A DNA stretch of 64,000 bases from Streptomyces sp. NBC_01408 (lineage in GTDB: Bacteria; Actinomycetota; Actinomycetes; Streptomycetales; Streptomycetaceae). The notes under the pieces were generated by a model. The model saw only the letters and a program-made list of their open reading frames with translations. It did not search any database and was not told the origin of the DNA. Below, in pieces: positions 1 to 7,716 of this stretch. The stretch's first letter is position 1; each line of letters starts with the position of its first letter. The translations under genes and the position numbers were made by a program. The stretch covers positions 3,527,001 to 3,591,000 of the forward strand of contig NZ_JAPEPJ010000001.1 of assembly GCF_026340255.1 (NCBI RefSeq), given 5' to 3'.

Positions 1-629
1 GCGGCCAGCTCGAAGCCGGTGGCCGCCCGGACCTCCTCCACGGTGACCCCCGGGTGGAGGGAGGCCAGGCGCATGCTGTGGCCGGGGCCGGCGAAATCGA
101 AGACGCCGAGGTCGCTGACCACCCGGGGGAGCCGGTGGAAGCGGGTCACACCGGCCGCCTCGGCACGGTCGTAGCCGACACCGCTCACCATGTCCACGCG
201 CTCCACGAACACCCGGGTGGAATGCTTCGGCACCCAGTAACTCACCGGATTGTTCAGGGTGTTGACCGGCGCCCCGCGCACCCCCAGGAGCTGGCGGGCC
301 GGGCGCTCCCAGTCGCCGATGCAGGAGATGTTCTGGTTGCCGAACCGGTCGATCTGGCTGGCCCCCATCATCACGTGGCGCCTGCCCCCGGTCACCATGG
401 CCAGGTGCCGCCGGTACGGGAGCCAGCCCTCGACCGTGCCGTCGAGGCCGACCAGCAGGGCTTCGCCGTCGGTCAGCAGCAGGTCGGGGGAGAAGGTCCG
501 CTTCGCGAGCCGGGCCCCGAAGGAGGGGATCAGGCCCATGGGGCTGGCGAGCACCTCGCCGTCGCCGCGCCAGGCCTCGGCGCAGGCGACGACACAGTAC
601 TCGGCCCGGGTGACGGTCACGGTGGTCAC
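1..629 (-). CDS. ipdB: CoA-transferase family beta subunit, IpdB-like (C-terminus cut by window edge)
   Basis: Class I CoA-transferase-type beta subunit. With IpdA it forms the hydrolase that opens the last carbocyclic ring of cholesterol (acts on COCHEA-CoA) in actinobacteria. The GTG start at 629 overlaps the ipdA stop by 4 bases (GTGA), so translation is probably coupled. About 209 residues are visible. They include the motif GASQIDRFGNQNIS and, further on, GVRGAPVNTLNN, both usual for this subunit. The 3' end lies off the window, and an ipdC-like gene is expected next by analogy with mycobacteria. The assignment rests on gene order with ipdA and echA20; without that context it would only be called a CoA-transferase. 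Confidence 0.85.
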   Translation of the reverse strand, partial: MTTVTVTRAEYCVVACAEAWRGDGEVLASPMGLIPSFGARLAKRTFSPDLLLTDGEALLVGLDGTVEGWLPYRRHLAMVTGGRRHVMMGASQIDRFGNQNISCIGDWERPARQLLGVRGAPVNTLNNPVSYWVPKHSTRVFVERVDMVSGVGYDRAEAAGVTRFHRLPRVVSDLGVFDFAGPGHSMRLASLHPGVTVEEVRAATGFELA

Positions 630-1477
630 TGCTGCTCCTCGTGCCAGGTCCGGACGGCGGACTGGTAGGCGTGCTCGCTCCCGCCGGACAGGAAGCGGGC
701 GGCGAACTCGGGCCAGGGGGTGGTCGCGTACAGCTTCTGGAAGGCCTCGTCGCGGTCGTATTCGGGTGCGCAGGAGGTGAAGTGGGCGCCGTTCGGGGTC
801 TCCACCACCCCGGTGACGGAGTGCCGGCTGACGAGCAGGGACTGCGGTGGGCCGGCCTTGGCGAGCTCGGCGCTCTCCACCAGCTGCTCGCAGGAGACGT
901 AGGCGGCGTCGGCGGCCTCGCAGAACAGGTCGTCGAAGTAGGGGTCCGGGCCCAGGTACTGGGCGTTGCCGAGGCGGTCGGCCCGGTTGAGGTGGACCAG
1001 GGCGGCGTCCATGCGCAGGGCGGGGACGGCGACGAACTCCTCGCCGTCCGCGTAGGGGGAGGTGACGGTGCGCAGCTCCGGGTTGACCCGCATCACGTCG
1101 GAGCCGAGGCCGGCGCGGACGGGGAGGAACGGCAGCCGGTTGGCTGCGGCGTGCAGGCCCCACATGAACATGGCCTCGTCGAGCTCGGTGAGGGTGAAGG
1201 CGGCGCGCTCGCGGGCGGCCCGGAAGTGGGGCTCCAGGGGGATGGAGTCGAGGGTGGCGAAGGGGGCGACGAGCCGTGTGATCCGGCCGGCGGCGGCCAG
1301 CAGGCCGACGTCGGGGCCACCGTAGGAGATCACGGTGAGATCGGTGATCTCGGACCGGAGCAGTGCTCGCACCAGGGCCATGGGCTTGCGCCGGGACCCC
1401 CAGCCGCCGATGCCGAGGGTCATCCCGCTGTGCAGCCGGCCGACGACCTCTTCCGGGGTCATGCTCTTGTCGGTCAT
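626..1477 (-). CDS. ipdA: CoA-transferase family alpha subunit, IpdA-like
   Basis: Alpha subunit of the IpdAB ring-opening hydrolase; 283 residues, the normal length for the family. The N-terminus (MTDKSMTPEEVVGRLHSGMT) and the GIGGWGSRRKPMALVRALLR stretch are typical of CoA-transferase alpha chains. The ATG at 1475-1477 overlaps the stop of the upstream hydratase by 4 bases and the gene's own stop overlaps ipdB by 4 bases, so echA20-ipdA-ipdB form one tightly coupled operon. A much longer frame runs upstream to about 2083, but it is an antisense-like extension through echA20 and is not used. Substrate assignment is by synteny with M. tuberculosis Rv3550-Rv3552. Confidence 0.88.
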   Translation of the reverse strand: MTDKSMTPEEVVGRLHSGMTLGIGGWGSRRKPMALVRALLRSEITDLTVISYGGPDVGLLAAAGRITRLVAPFATLDSIPLEPHFRAARERAAFTLTELDEAMFMWGLHAAANRLPFLPVRAGLGSDVMRVNPELRTVTSPYADGEEFVAVPALRMDAALVHLNRADRLGNAQYLGPDPYFDDLFCEAADAAYVSCEQLVESAELAKAGPPQSLLVSRHSVTGVVETPNGAHFTSCAPEYDRDEAFQKLYATTPWPEFAARFLSGGSEHAYQSAVRTWHEEQQ

Positions 1478-2223
1478 GGACGCGGTTCCTTCCCGAAGGT
1501 GTCGCGGACCCGGTCGGCCACCCCGCTGAGGTTGGCCTCGAAGGTGAAGCCCTGCTCGAAGCGGTAGCTGCGGCGCACGTCCACGGGGTCGATACCGTTG
1601 ATGGCGGCCTTGGCCAGCCGGATCAGGTGGCCGTCCTTTCGGGCGATCTCGGCGGCCAGTTCCAGGGCCGCGGAGGGCAGTTCCGCGCGCGGGACCACCT
1701 TCCAGACCGAGCCGTGCGCGTGCAGTTCGGCGGCCGTCGCGGTGCGCGAGGTGTAGTAGAGCGCGCGCATCAGGTGCTGCGGGACGAGGCGGGCCAGATG
1801 GGTGGCCGCCCCGAGCGCACCCCGGTCGAGCTCGGGCAGCCCGAAGGTCGCGTCGTCGGAGGCGACGATCGCGTCGGCGTTGCCGACGAGGCCGATGCCG
1901 CCGCCCAGACAGAAGCCGTTCACGGCCGCGACGACCGGCACCTCGCACTCGTACACGGCGGCGAAGGCCTCGTAGCAGCCGCGGTTGGCGCCGATGAGCG
2001 AGGCGTGGCCGGTGTCGCGCTGCAACTCCTTGATGTCGACGCCCGCGTTGAAGCCGCGGCCCTCGGCGGCCAGGACCACGCACCGGACCCCGGGGTCGCG
2101 GCCGGCGGCGCGCAGGGCGTCCGCGAGGTCGTACCAGCCCTGTACGGGCAGCGCGTTGACGGGCGGGAAGTCGACGGTGACACGAGCGATGCCCTTGCCG
2201 GGGCTTGAGGTGGAGACACCCAT
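1474..2223 (-). CDS. echA20: Enoyl-CoA hydratase/isomerase family, EchA20-like
   Basis: Crotonase-fold enzyme, 249 residues from the chosen start. The mycobacterial counterpart EchA20 opens ring D of HIEC-CoA in cholesterol C/D-ring breakdown. Seen here: the oxyanion-hole segments AEGRGFNAGVDIKE and VNGFCLGGGIGLVG, and the GLPELDRGALGAATHL block. The frame has an earlier ATG at 2253, but it lies inside the intergenic palindrome. The ATG at 2221-2223 (MGVSTSS) has a purine-rich GGAAAGGTAG upstream and gives the family's normal length, so I chose it. First gene of the minus-strand operon with ipdA and ipdB, divergent from the SDR pair. Confidence 0.88.
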   Translation of the reverse strand: MGVSTSSPGKGIARVTVDFPPVNALPVQGWYDLADALRAAGRDPGVRCVVLAAEGRGFNAGVDIKELQRDTGHASLIGANRGCYEAFAAVYECEVPVVAAVNGFCLGGGIGLVGNADAIVASDDATFGLPELDRGALGAATHLARLVPQHLMRALYYTSRTATAAELHAHGSVWKVVPRAELPSAALELAAEIARKDGHLIRLAKAAINGIDPVDVRRSYRFEQGFTFEANLSGVADRVRDTFGKEPRP

Positions 2224-2233
2224 GAACGGATCA

Positions 2234-2274
2234 GCTACCTTTCCACCAAACATTTGTTAGGCGAGGAAGGTAGC
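2234..2274. promoter_or_regulatory. Nested palindrome in divergent steroid-gene promoter region
   Basis: Two nearly concentric inverted repeats lie between the divergent echA20 and SDR genes. The inner one is AACA-TT-TGTT (2249-2258), extended as CCnAACAnnTGTTnGG. The outer one is GCTACCTT (2234-2241) paired with AAGGTAGC (2267-2274). The inner motif has the look of a TetR-family operator. The outer arms double as the two genes' Shine-Dalgarno regions. It is not the KstR2 consensus (AAGCAAG-type half sites). Confidence 0.55.
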
Positions 2275-2279
2275 AGCCT

Positions 2280-3044
2280 ATGGAGCTGGACGGGAGGGTC
2301 GCCGTCGTCACCGGCGGAACCCGGGGCGTCGGCGCCGGGATCGCCCGGTCGTTCCTCGCGGCCGGCGCGCACGTCGTCGTCTGCGCCCGCCGCCCGCCAC
2401 GGCAACCGGTGGCGGCGGGCGGCCGGGAGGCGGACTTCACCGCCCTCGACCTGCGCGATCCCGCCGCCGTGGAGGAGTTCTTCGGCGCGGTCGCCCACCG
2501 CTACGGGCGCCTCGACTGCCTGGTCAACAATGCGGGCGGCACCCCGTACCGGCCGCTGGGGGAGGGCGGGGCACAGCGCCACGCACGGGTCCTCGAACTG
2601 AACCTGCTCGCCCCGATGACCGCCTCGCTGCTGGCCTACCCCTGGCTGCGGGAGGCCCGCGGCTCGGTGGTGATGATCGGCAGCGTCAGCGGGACCCGGC
2701 CCTCACCGGGGACGGCGGCGTACGGGGCGGCCAAGGCGGGCCTGGAGAACCTGGCCCGGTCCATGGCCGTGGAGTGGGCGCCCGAGGTACGGGTGAACTC
2801 GCTGGTCCTGGGCATGGTGCGGACCGAGCTGTCCCACCTGCACTACGGGGACGAGGCCGGGATCGCGGCGGTGGGCGCGACCGTACCGCTGGGGCGGCTG
2901 GCCGAGCCCGCGGACGTGGGCGAGGCGGCCGTGTTCCTGGCCTCCGACCGGGCCGGATACGTGAGCGGGGCGAGCCTGCTGGTGCACGGGGGCGGGGAGC
3001 GCCCGGCGTTTCTGGATGCGGCAACTGTGAACAAGGAGAGCTGA
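2280..3044 (+). CDS. Short-chain dehydrogenase/reductase, Rv3549c-like
   Basis: Classical SDR oxidoreductase of 254 residues. Visible motifs: the cofactor loop TGGTRGVG near residue 11, NNAG near residue 84, the catalytic Ser in IGSVSG, and YGAAK (Tyr-x3-Lys). The ATG at 2280 follows AGGAAGGTAGC. It is the first gene of a two-SDR operon, one base before the next start. In M. tuberculosis two SDRs (Rv3549c, Rv3548c) sit in exactly this divergent position next to echA20-ipdAB, so a role in hydrindanone ring catabolism is inferred. The exact hydroxy/keto-CoA substrate cannot be read from sequence. Confidence 0.87.
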   Translation: MELDGRVAVVTGGTRGVGAGIARSFLAAGAHVVVCARRPPRQPVAAGGREADFTALDLRDPAAVEEFFGAVAHRYGRLDCLVNNAGGTPYRPLGEGGAQRHARVLELNLLAPMTASLLAYPWLREARGSVVMIGSVSGTRPSPGTAAYGAAKAGLENLARSMAVEWAPEVRVNSLVLGMVRTELSHLHYGDEAGIAAVGATVPLGRLAEPADVGEAAVFLASDRAGYVSGASLLVHGGGERPAFLDAATVNKES

Positions 3045-3045
3045 G

Positions 3046-3951
3046 ATGGGCATTGCCGAAGGACGGGTGGTCATCGTGACGGGCGCGGGGCGGGGGCTGG
3101 GACGGGCCCATGCGCTGGCCTTCGCGGCCGAGGGGGCGAAGGTCGTCGTCAACGACCTCGGGGTGGGCCTGGACGGGGCGCCCGAGGCGGACGGCCCGGC
3201 CGGGCGGGTGGTGGCGCAGATCCGGGAGCTCGGCGGGCAGGCCGTGGCGCACGGCGGGGACATCGCCACGGGCGAGGGGGCGGCCTCGCTGGTGGAGTGC
3301 GCGGTGGCGGAGTTCGGCCGGCTGGACACGCTGGTGAACAACGCCGGCTTCCTGCGCGACCGGATGCTCGTCAACCTGGACGAGGAGGACTGGGACGCCG
3401 TCATGAGGGTGCATCTGAAGGGGCACTTCCTGCCGCTGCGGTCGGCGGCCGCGTGGTGGCGGGCGGAGGCGAAGGCCGGCCGGCCGGTGGCGGCCCGGGT
3501 GGTCAACACCTCCTCGGGGGCCGGGCTGCTGGGCTCGGTCGGGCAGGGCAACTACAGCGCGGCCAAGGCCGGGATCCTCGGCATGACCCTGGTCGCGGCC
3601 GCGGAGATGGGCCGGTACGGGGTCCAGGTCAACGCGATCGCCCCCGCGGCGCGGACCCGCATGACGGAACAGACCTTCGCCGAGACCATGGCCCCGGGGG
3701 AGGGCGGCTTCGACGCGATGGCCCCGGAGAACGTGTCCCCGCTGGTGGTCTGGCTGGGTTCGGAGGCCTCGGCGGGGGTCAGCGGCCGGGTCTTCGAGGT
3801 GGAGGGCGGGCGGATCACCGTCATGGAGGGCTGGCGGCCGGGCCCCACGGCGGACCGCGGGGCCCGCTGGACCCCCGCCGAGGTGGGCGAGGCGGCGGCG
3901 AAACTCCTGTCGTCCGCGCAGCCCCCGCTCCCGGTGTACGGGGCGCGCTAG
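3046..3951 (+). CDS. Short-chain dehydrogenase/reductase, Rv3548c-like
   Basis: Second SDR of the operon, 301 residues. It is longer than a minimal SDR because of a loop after the second strand (NDLGVGLDGAPEADGPAGR), typical of multifunctional-enzyme-type (HSD17B4-like) acyl-CoA SDRs. Motifs: TGAGRGLGRAHAL, NNAGFLRDRM, the catalytic Ser in NTSSGAG and YSAAK. A good Shine-Dalgarno (AAGGAGAG) lies inside the end of the upstream gene, and the two genes are one base apart. Likely oxidises a hydroxyacyl-CoA ring intermediate of steroid breakdown; this is inferred from context, not demonstrated. An IS607-type remnant begins shortly after its stop. Confidence 0.87.
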   Translation: MGIAEGRVVIVTGAGRGLGRAHALAFAAEGAKVVVNDLGVGLDGAPEADGPAGRVVAQIRELGGQAVAHGGDIATGEGAASLVECAVAEFGRLDTLVNNAGFLRDRMLVNLDEEDWDAVMRVHLKGHFLPLRSAAAWWRAEAKAGRPVAARVVNTSSGAGLLGSVGQGNYSAAKAGILGMTLVAAAEMGRYGVQVNAIAPAARTRMTEQTFAETMAPGEGGFDAMAPENVSPLVVWLGSEASAGVSGRVFEVEGGRITVMEGWRPGPTADRGARWTPAEVGEAAAKLLSSAQPPLPVYGAR

Positions 3952-4039
3952 CTTCCGGATCCCGCCGGGGGGCCGGACAGGGGCGGGGTAGGGAGCTGCT
4001 GGTTCTTTGGTCCACTCTTGTGAGTGATGGTTCATTTGG

Positions 4040-4231
4040 GTGAGTGTCGTTACGGTCGGGTGTGTGAATCTCTGGGAGTCGGCGAAGGCGCGGGGTGTGT
4101 GTCCCCAGCGTGCGTATCGCTGGTTTCGTGAGGGTGGTTTGCTGACGTCGTTCTGTGCCCGGTTGTACGGACACCGCTTCGTGAAGATGCGGGCGCGCAG
4201 GGCCCTGTCCGTGGCGGCCGGCGATGGCTGA
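4040..4231 (+). pseudogene. tnpA: IS607-type TnpA remnant, catalytic domain deleted
   Basis: A 63-codon frame joins the two ends of an IS607-family serine recombinase. The N-terminal MerR-like helix-turn-helix (NLWESAKARGVCPQRAYRWF) is followed directly by a sequence like the extreme C-terminus of the same family (LLTSFCARLYGHRFVKMRARRAL). The roughly 130 residues in between, which carry the catalytic Ser and the resolvase fold, are missing, yet the frame stays open. The natural start is probably the GTG at 4064. It overlaps the tnpB start at 4224, as in intact IS607 elements. The product could still bind DNA but cannot cut it. Confidence 0.75.
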
Positions 4232-5865
4232 GCCGGTCAGGAAGTTGCGTGCGATCGCTCCCTCGTTTGTGGCGCTCGGTCCGTCCGGTGTGGCGGTACG
4301 CGACCGCCTGAGGAATCTGAGCGTCGAGGACGAGGAGGTCCTGCGGCTGGTCGGCGAGCATCAGGGTGCTCTGGCTTCCCGTGACCTCAAGCAGCGTTGC
4401 GCGGACGGCCCCGACCATTGCGCCGACACGTGGGCGGCCCGTAAGCGGGGGCTGACGAGGGAGTCGTCTTCGCGGATCGCCGGGGCGATCACCAAGGCCA
4501 GCCACGATCAGTGGGCGCTCGCCCGGCGTTGCCAGGCCGCGCACATCCAGAACCTGGACGCAGGCATCCGAACACTGCGCCACCATCTCGCCCTCCCCGT
4601 CGGGGAGAAGGGCAACAAGCGGGCTGCGGGCGGCTACCGCTCCAAGAGCGAGTGGTTTCACAAGTCCCGCCGTCTCGCAGCCCTGGAAGAGAAGCATGCG
4701 TCTGCTGTCGCCGATTGGCATGCGGGTCGGGTCCGGGTGGTGCGGGGCGGGAAGCGGCTGGCGAACACCCGCCACAACCTGGACAAGGCCCAGCTCACCG
4801 AGGAGCAGTGGCGCGCCCGCTGGGAAGCCGAACGCCGGTTTCTCGCCGCTGACGGCGAGTCCGGAAAACGGTTCGGGAACGAGACGATCCGCGTCACCCC
4901 CGACGGCGAGGTGTCGCTCAAGCTGCCCGCCCCACTCGCGCACCTGGCCAACAGCAAGCACGGCCGGTACGTCCTGACCTGCCGTATCGCGTTCAGGCAC
5001 CGGGGCGAAGAATGGGCCGACCGCATCACACTCAACCGGGCCGTGGCCTACCGCATCCACCTGGACGCCACACGCGGCCGCTGGTACCTCACCGCCTCCT
5101 GGCAGCGCCCCGTCATTCAGACGATCCCACTCGCCACCGCCCGCGCGAACGGCATGATCGGCGTCGATACCAACGCCGGCCACTTCGCCGCCTACCGACT
5201 CGACCCGCACGGCAACCCCATCGGCGAGCCACGCCGCTTCCCCTACGACCTGTCCGGCACCGCTGATCACCGCGACGCCCAGATCCGCCACGCCCTCACC
5301 CAGGTACTGCACTGGGCCAGGCAAAGTGGGCGTCAACGCCATCGCGATCGAAGACCTCGACTTCACCGCCGAGAAGACCCGGGAGAAACACGGCCGCAGG
5401 AAACGGTTCCGGCAGCTCATCTCCGGCATCCCGACCGGCAAGCTCAAAGCCCGACTCCTATCGATGGCCGCCGAACACGGTCTCGTCGTCGTCGCGGTCG
5501 ATCCCGCCTACACCTCCCAGTGGGGAGGCCAGCACTGGCGGAAACCGCTGGTCAACCCGCGCCGTAAGATGTCCCGTCACGATGCCGCCGGTATCGCGAT
5601 CGGGCGACGCGCCCTCGGACACCCGATCCGGCGACGGACGGCACCGCCCCGTAACGACCAGAGTGATCGCTACGGGCATCGGACAGTCCAGGCCGCACCG
5701 GGTGCCCCAGAGCGTGACGGAAACCGCCCACCCGCAACGGACCGTGCCCCCGGAGGGCCGTCGCCGAACGGGACGAGAACGCGGGGACCCAGTGCATCCA
5801 AAACCGTTCGGGATGCGCCCAGTACGCACCAGTGGGTCCAAGACTCACTCCTGCACACTGGATAG
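4224..5865 (+). pseudogene. tnpB: TnpB (RuvC-type RNA-guided nuclease) of IS607 element, frameshifted
   Basis: TnpB family, ancestor-type of Cas12. The first frame (4224 to about 5320) carries the helical N-terminal part and the first RuvC acid in MIGVDTNAGHFAAYRLD. The second frame (about 5326 to 5865) carries the RuvC Glu in NAIAIEDLDFTAEKTRE and the third acid in SRHDAAGIAIGRRA. The junction lies in CAAAGTGGGCGTC: removing one G from the GGG run restores ARQSGVNAIAIEDL, so a single-base insertion explains the break. The usual CxxC zinc-finger pairs are absent (VDPAYTSQWGGQHWRKPL). The C-terminal tail after GHPIRRR is basic and proline-rich and probably overlaps the guide-RNA scaffold at the element's right end. 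Confidence 0.8.
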
Positions 5866-6043
5866 GAACGGTTCCGGTCATCTTCCGCCCCACGGGGGTC
5901 CGTACCGCCCGCCGTCCCGGGTCGCGGGGCTGATGCGCGCGGCGGGGAGCGGTGGCGGACGCCTGAGTTCCGGCCAGGGGGCGCGGGCGGCGGGCGTTGG
6001 CCGTAACGCAGTCTTATCGGCACCGCGGCCAGCGTGATGGCAT

Positions 6044-6091
6044 GTCCACGTCGAATCGTGGACGGGTCCGGACGTCCGGACCGGTCCGGAC
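6044..6091 (+). promoter_or_regulatory. Stacked palindromes upstream of DUF4360 genes
   Basis: A hairpin GTCCACG-N6-CGTGGAC (6044-6063) is followed by a perfect 18-bp palindrome GGTCCGGAC/GTCCGGACC (6065-6082) and a third direct copy of GGTCCGGAC (6083-6091). The block ends about 15 bases before the start at 6107, so it is in the leader or covers the promoter. It could be an operator or an mRNA structure near the Shine-Dalgarno GGAGAAAC. The rest of the 240-bp gap after tnpB shows no gene. Confidence 0.45.
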
Positions 6092-6106
6092 GAACATGGA
6101 GAAACA

Positions 6107-6754
6107 ATGACGTCGCTCCGCAGACTGACCGTCGGTGCGGCGGCGGTGGCCCTCCTGGCCGTCGCCGCACCCGCGGGGGCCGATACCGGCTCCACACCGC
6201 CCGGGAGAATCACCGTCGAGGTGGTCGGAGTCAACGGCTCGGGCTGCCCGCAGGGGACCGCGTCCGTCGCCGCCGCCTCCGACAACACCTCCTTCACCGT
6301 CACCTACAGCGACTACCTCGCCCAGGCGGGAGCCGGCTCCGGCGGCACCGCCTTCCGCAAGAACTGCCAGCTCGCCCTGCGCGTCCACGTGCCCCAGGGA
6401 TTCACCTACGCCATCGCCCGCGCCGACTACCGCGGCTTCGCCCACCTCCAGCGCGGCGCCTTCGGCCAGGAGCGCGCCAACTACTACTTCCAGGGCGAGG
6501 CCCAGACGGCCCGCACGACCCACCAGTTCAACGGCCCGCACTCGGACAACTGGCAGGCGAGCGACCGCACGGAGTACTCGGACCTCGTCTGGGCCCCCTG
6601 CGGCGAGGAGCGCAACCTCAACGTCAACACCGAACTGCGCGTCTACGCGGGGACGTCGAACCCGCAGGCCCTGAGCTTCATGAGCATGGACTCGACCGAC
6701 GGCAGCGTCAGCACCGTCTACCACTTCGAGTGGAAGGAATGCACCGCGGCCTGA
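6107..6754 (+). CDS. Secreted DUF4360 protein (first of a tandem pair)
   Basis: Secreted protein of 215 residues. A Sec signal peptide covers about residues 1-26 (MTSLRRLTVGAAAVALLAVA then APAGA-D). The rest is a DUF4360 beta-rich domain with the conserved GSGCPQGTA, TVTYSDYLAQAG, FRKNCQL and WAPCGEERNLN segments. Four cysteines (in GSGC, RKNCQ, APCGE and KECTAA) are kept in the neighbouring paralogue and probably form two disulfides. DUF4360 has no established enzymatic activity, and many actinobacterial members are exported. It is followed 47 bases later by a close paralogue, so this is a local duplication and probably an operon. Confidence 0.9.
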   Translation: MTSLRRLTVGAAAVALLAVAAPAGADTGSTPPGRITVEVVGVNGSGCPQGTASVAAASDNTSFTVTYSDYLAQAGAGSGGTAFRKNCQLALRVHVPQGFTYAIARADYRGFAHLQRGAFGQERANYYFQGEAQTARTTHQFNGPHSDNWQASDRTEYSDLVWAPCGEERNLNVNTELRVYAGTSNPQALSFMSMDSTDGSVSTVYHFEWKECTAA

Positions 6755-6801
6755 CGTACCCCGCGTGCAGGAAACCCGACTCACGGCCAGGAGTGACAAC
6801 G

Positions 6802-7497
6802 ATGTCCCTTCCCCTGTCCCGCACCCTGCTCACCGGCTGCGCCATCGCCGCCCTCGTCGCCGCCGCGACCCCTGCCGGCGCGGCCGGCGCGGCCGGCCCC
6901 GGCTCAGGATCCGGCCGCGGCGGCCCGATCACGGCGCCGCCCGACAAGATCGTGATCGAGCTCGCCACGGTCAACGGCTCCGGCTGCCGGGAGGGCACCG
7001 CCGAGGTGGCCGTCGCGCCCGACAACACCGCCTTCACGGTCACCTACAGCGAATACCTCGCGCAGGTCGGCCCCGGCGCCCCGCCGACGGCGTTCCGCAA
7101 GAACTGCCAGCTCAATCTCCGCGTCCACGTGCCTTCCGGATTCACCTACGCGATCGTGCAGGCCGACTACCGCGGATTCGCCTTCCTGCAGCCCGGCGCG
7201 TGGGGTCAGGAGAAGGCGAGCTACTACTTCCAGGGAATGCCCCAAACTTCCCAGCGGACGCATCAGTTCAACGGTCCGTTCAACGACAACTGGCAGGCGA
7301 CCGACAGGACCGAGTACGCCGATCTGGTCTGGGCGCCCTGCGGCGAGAAGCGCAACTTCAACATCAACACCGAACTGCGCGTGAACGCGGGCACGTCCAA
7401 CCCGCAGGCCGTGACGAGCTTCATGGCCATGGACTCCACGGACGCCAGTGTCAGCACCCTCTACCACCTGGCCTGGCAGGTGTGCCCCGCCCGATAG
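6802..7497 (+). CDS. Secreted DUF4360 protein (second of a tandem pair)
   Basis: Paralogue of the preceding gene, 231 residues. The ATG at 6802 has the Shine-Dalgarno AGGAG eight bases upstream. A signal peptide (about 30 residues, ending in AGAAGAAG) is followed by a Gly/Ser-rich linker and the DUF4360 domain: VNGSGCREGTA, TVTYSEYLAQVG, FRKNCQLNLR, WAPCGEKRNFN. The four cysteines match those of its partner. The long Gly/Pro segment after the signal peptide (GPGSGSGRGGPITAPP) distinguishes it from its twin. The same alanine-rich codon pattern and near-identical domain suggest recent duplication. Function unknown. Confidence 0.9.
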   Translation: MSLPLSRTLLTGCAIAALVAAATPAGAAGAAGPGSGSGRGGPITAPPDKIVIELATVNGSGCREGTAEVAVAPDNTAFTVTYSEYLAQVGPGAPPTAFRKNCQLNLRVHVPSGFTYAIVQADYRGFAFLQPGAWGQEKASYYFQGMPQTSQRTHQFNGPFNDNWQATDRTEYADLVWAPCGEKRNFNINTELRVNAGTSNPQAVTSFMAMDSTDASVSTLYHLAWQVCPAR

Positions 7498-7503
7498 GCG
7501 GCG

Positions 7504-7557
7504 CGGGACCGGGGAAACGCCCGGGACCGGGGAAACGCCCGGGACCGGGGAAACACC
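7504..7557. repeat. Three tandem copies of an 18-bp unit
   Basis: The unit CGGGACCGGGGAAACGCC occurs three times head to tail starting at 7504, 7522 and 7540; the last copy is slightly diverged at its end. It lies directly after the second DUF4360 stop. No terminator-like dyad is obvious within it. Confidence 0.85.
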
Positions 7558-7716
7558 CCCGGACGCGGCCGGGCCCGGCCCCCTGGCGAGGGGTCGGGAC
7601 CGGGTCCGTCAATCGTGCGATGGGGTATCTGTACCCGCTACGGGCGTGTGCTGAACCGCGACCGCCCCATCATGTTGTGCCCGGTTCGGCCGCGGCGGCC
7701 CGCAGCGGCTTGCGGT

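Noticed and set aside
626..2083. Fusion of ipdA with an upstream 200-codon domain
   Set aside because: The extra part is an off-frame reading of echA20; the ATGA overlap at 1474-1477 marks the true start.
2234..2274. KstR2 or KstR operator in the steroid locus
   Set aside because: The inverted repeat is AACA-TT-TGTT; KstR2 half-sites (AAGCAAG type) and the KstR AAC-N2-GTT spacing are not matched.
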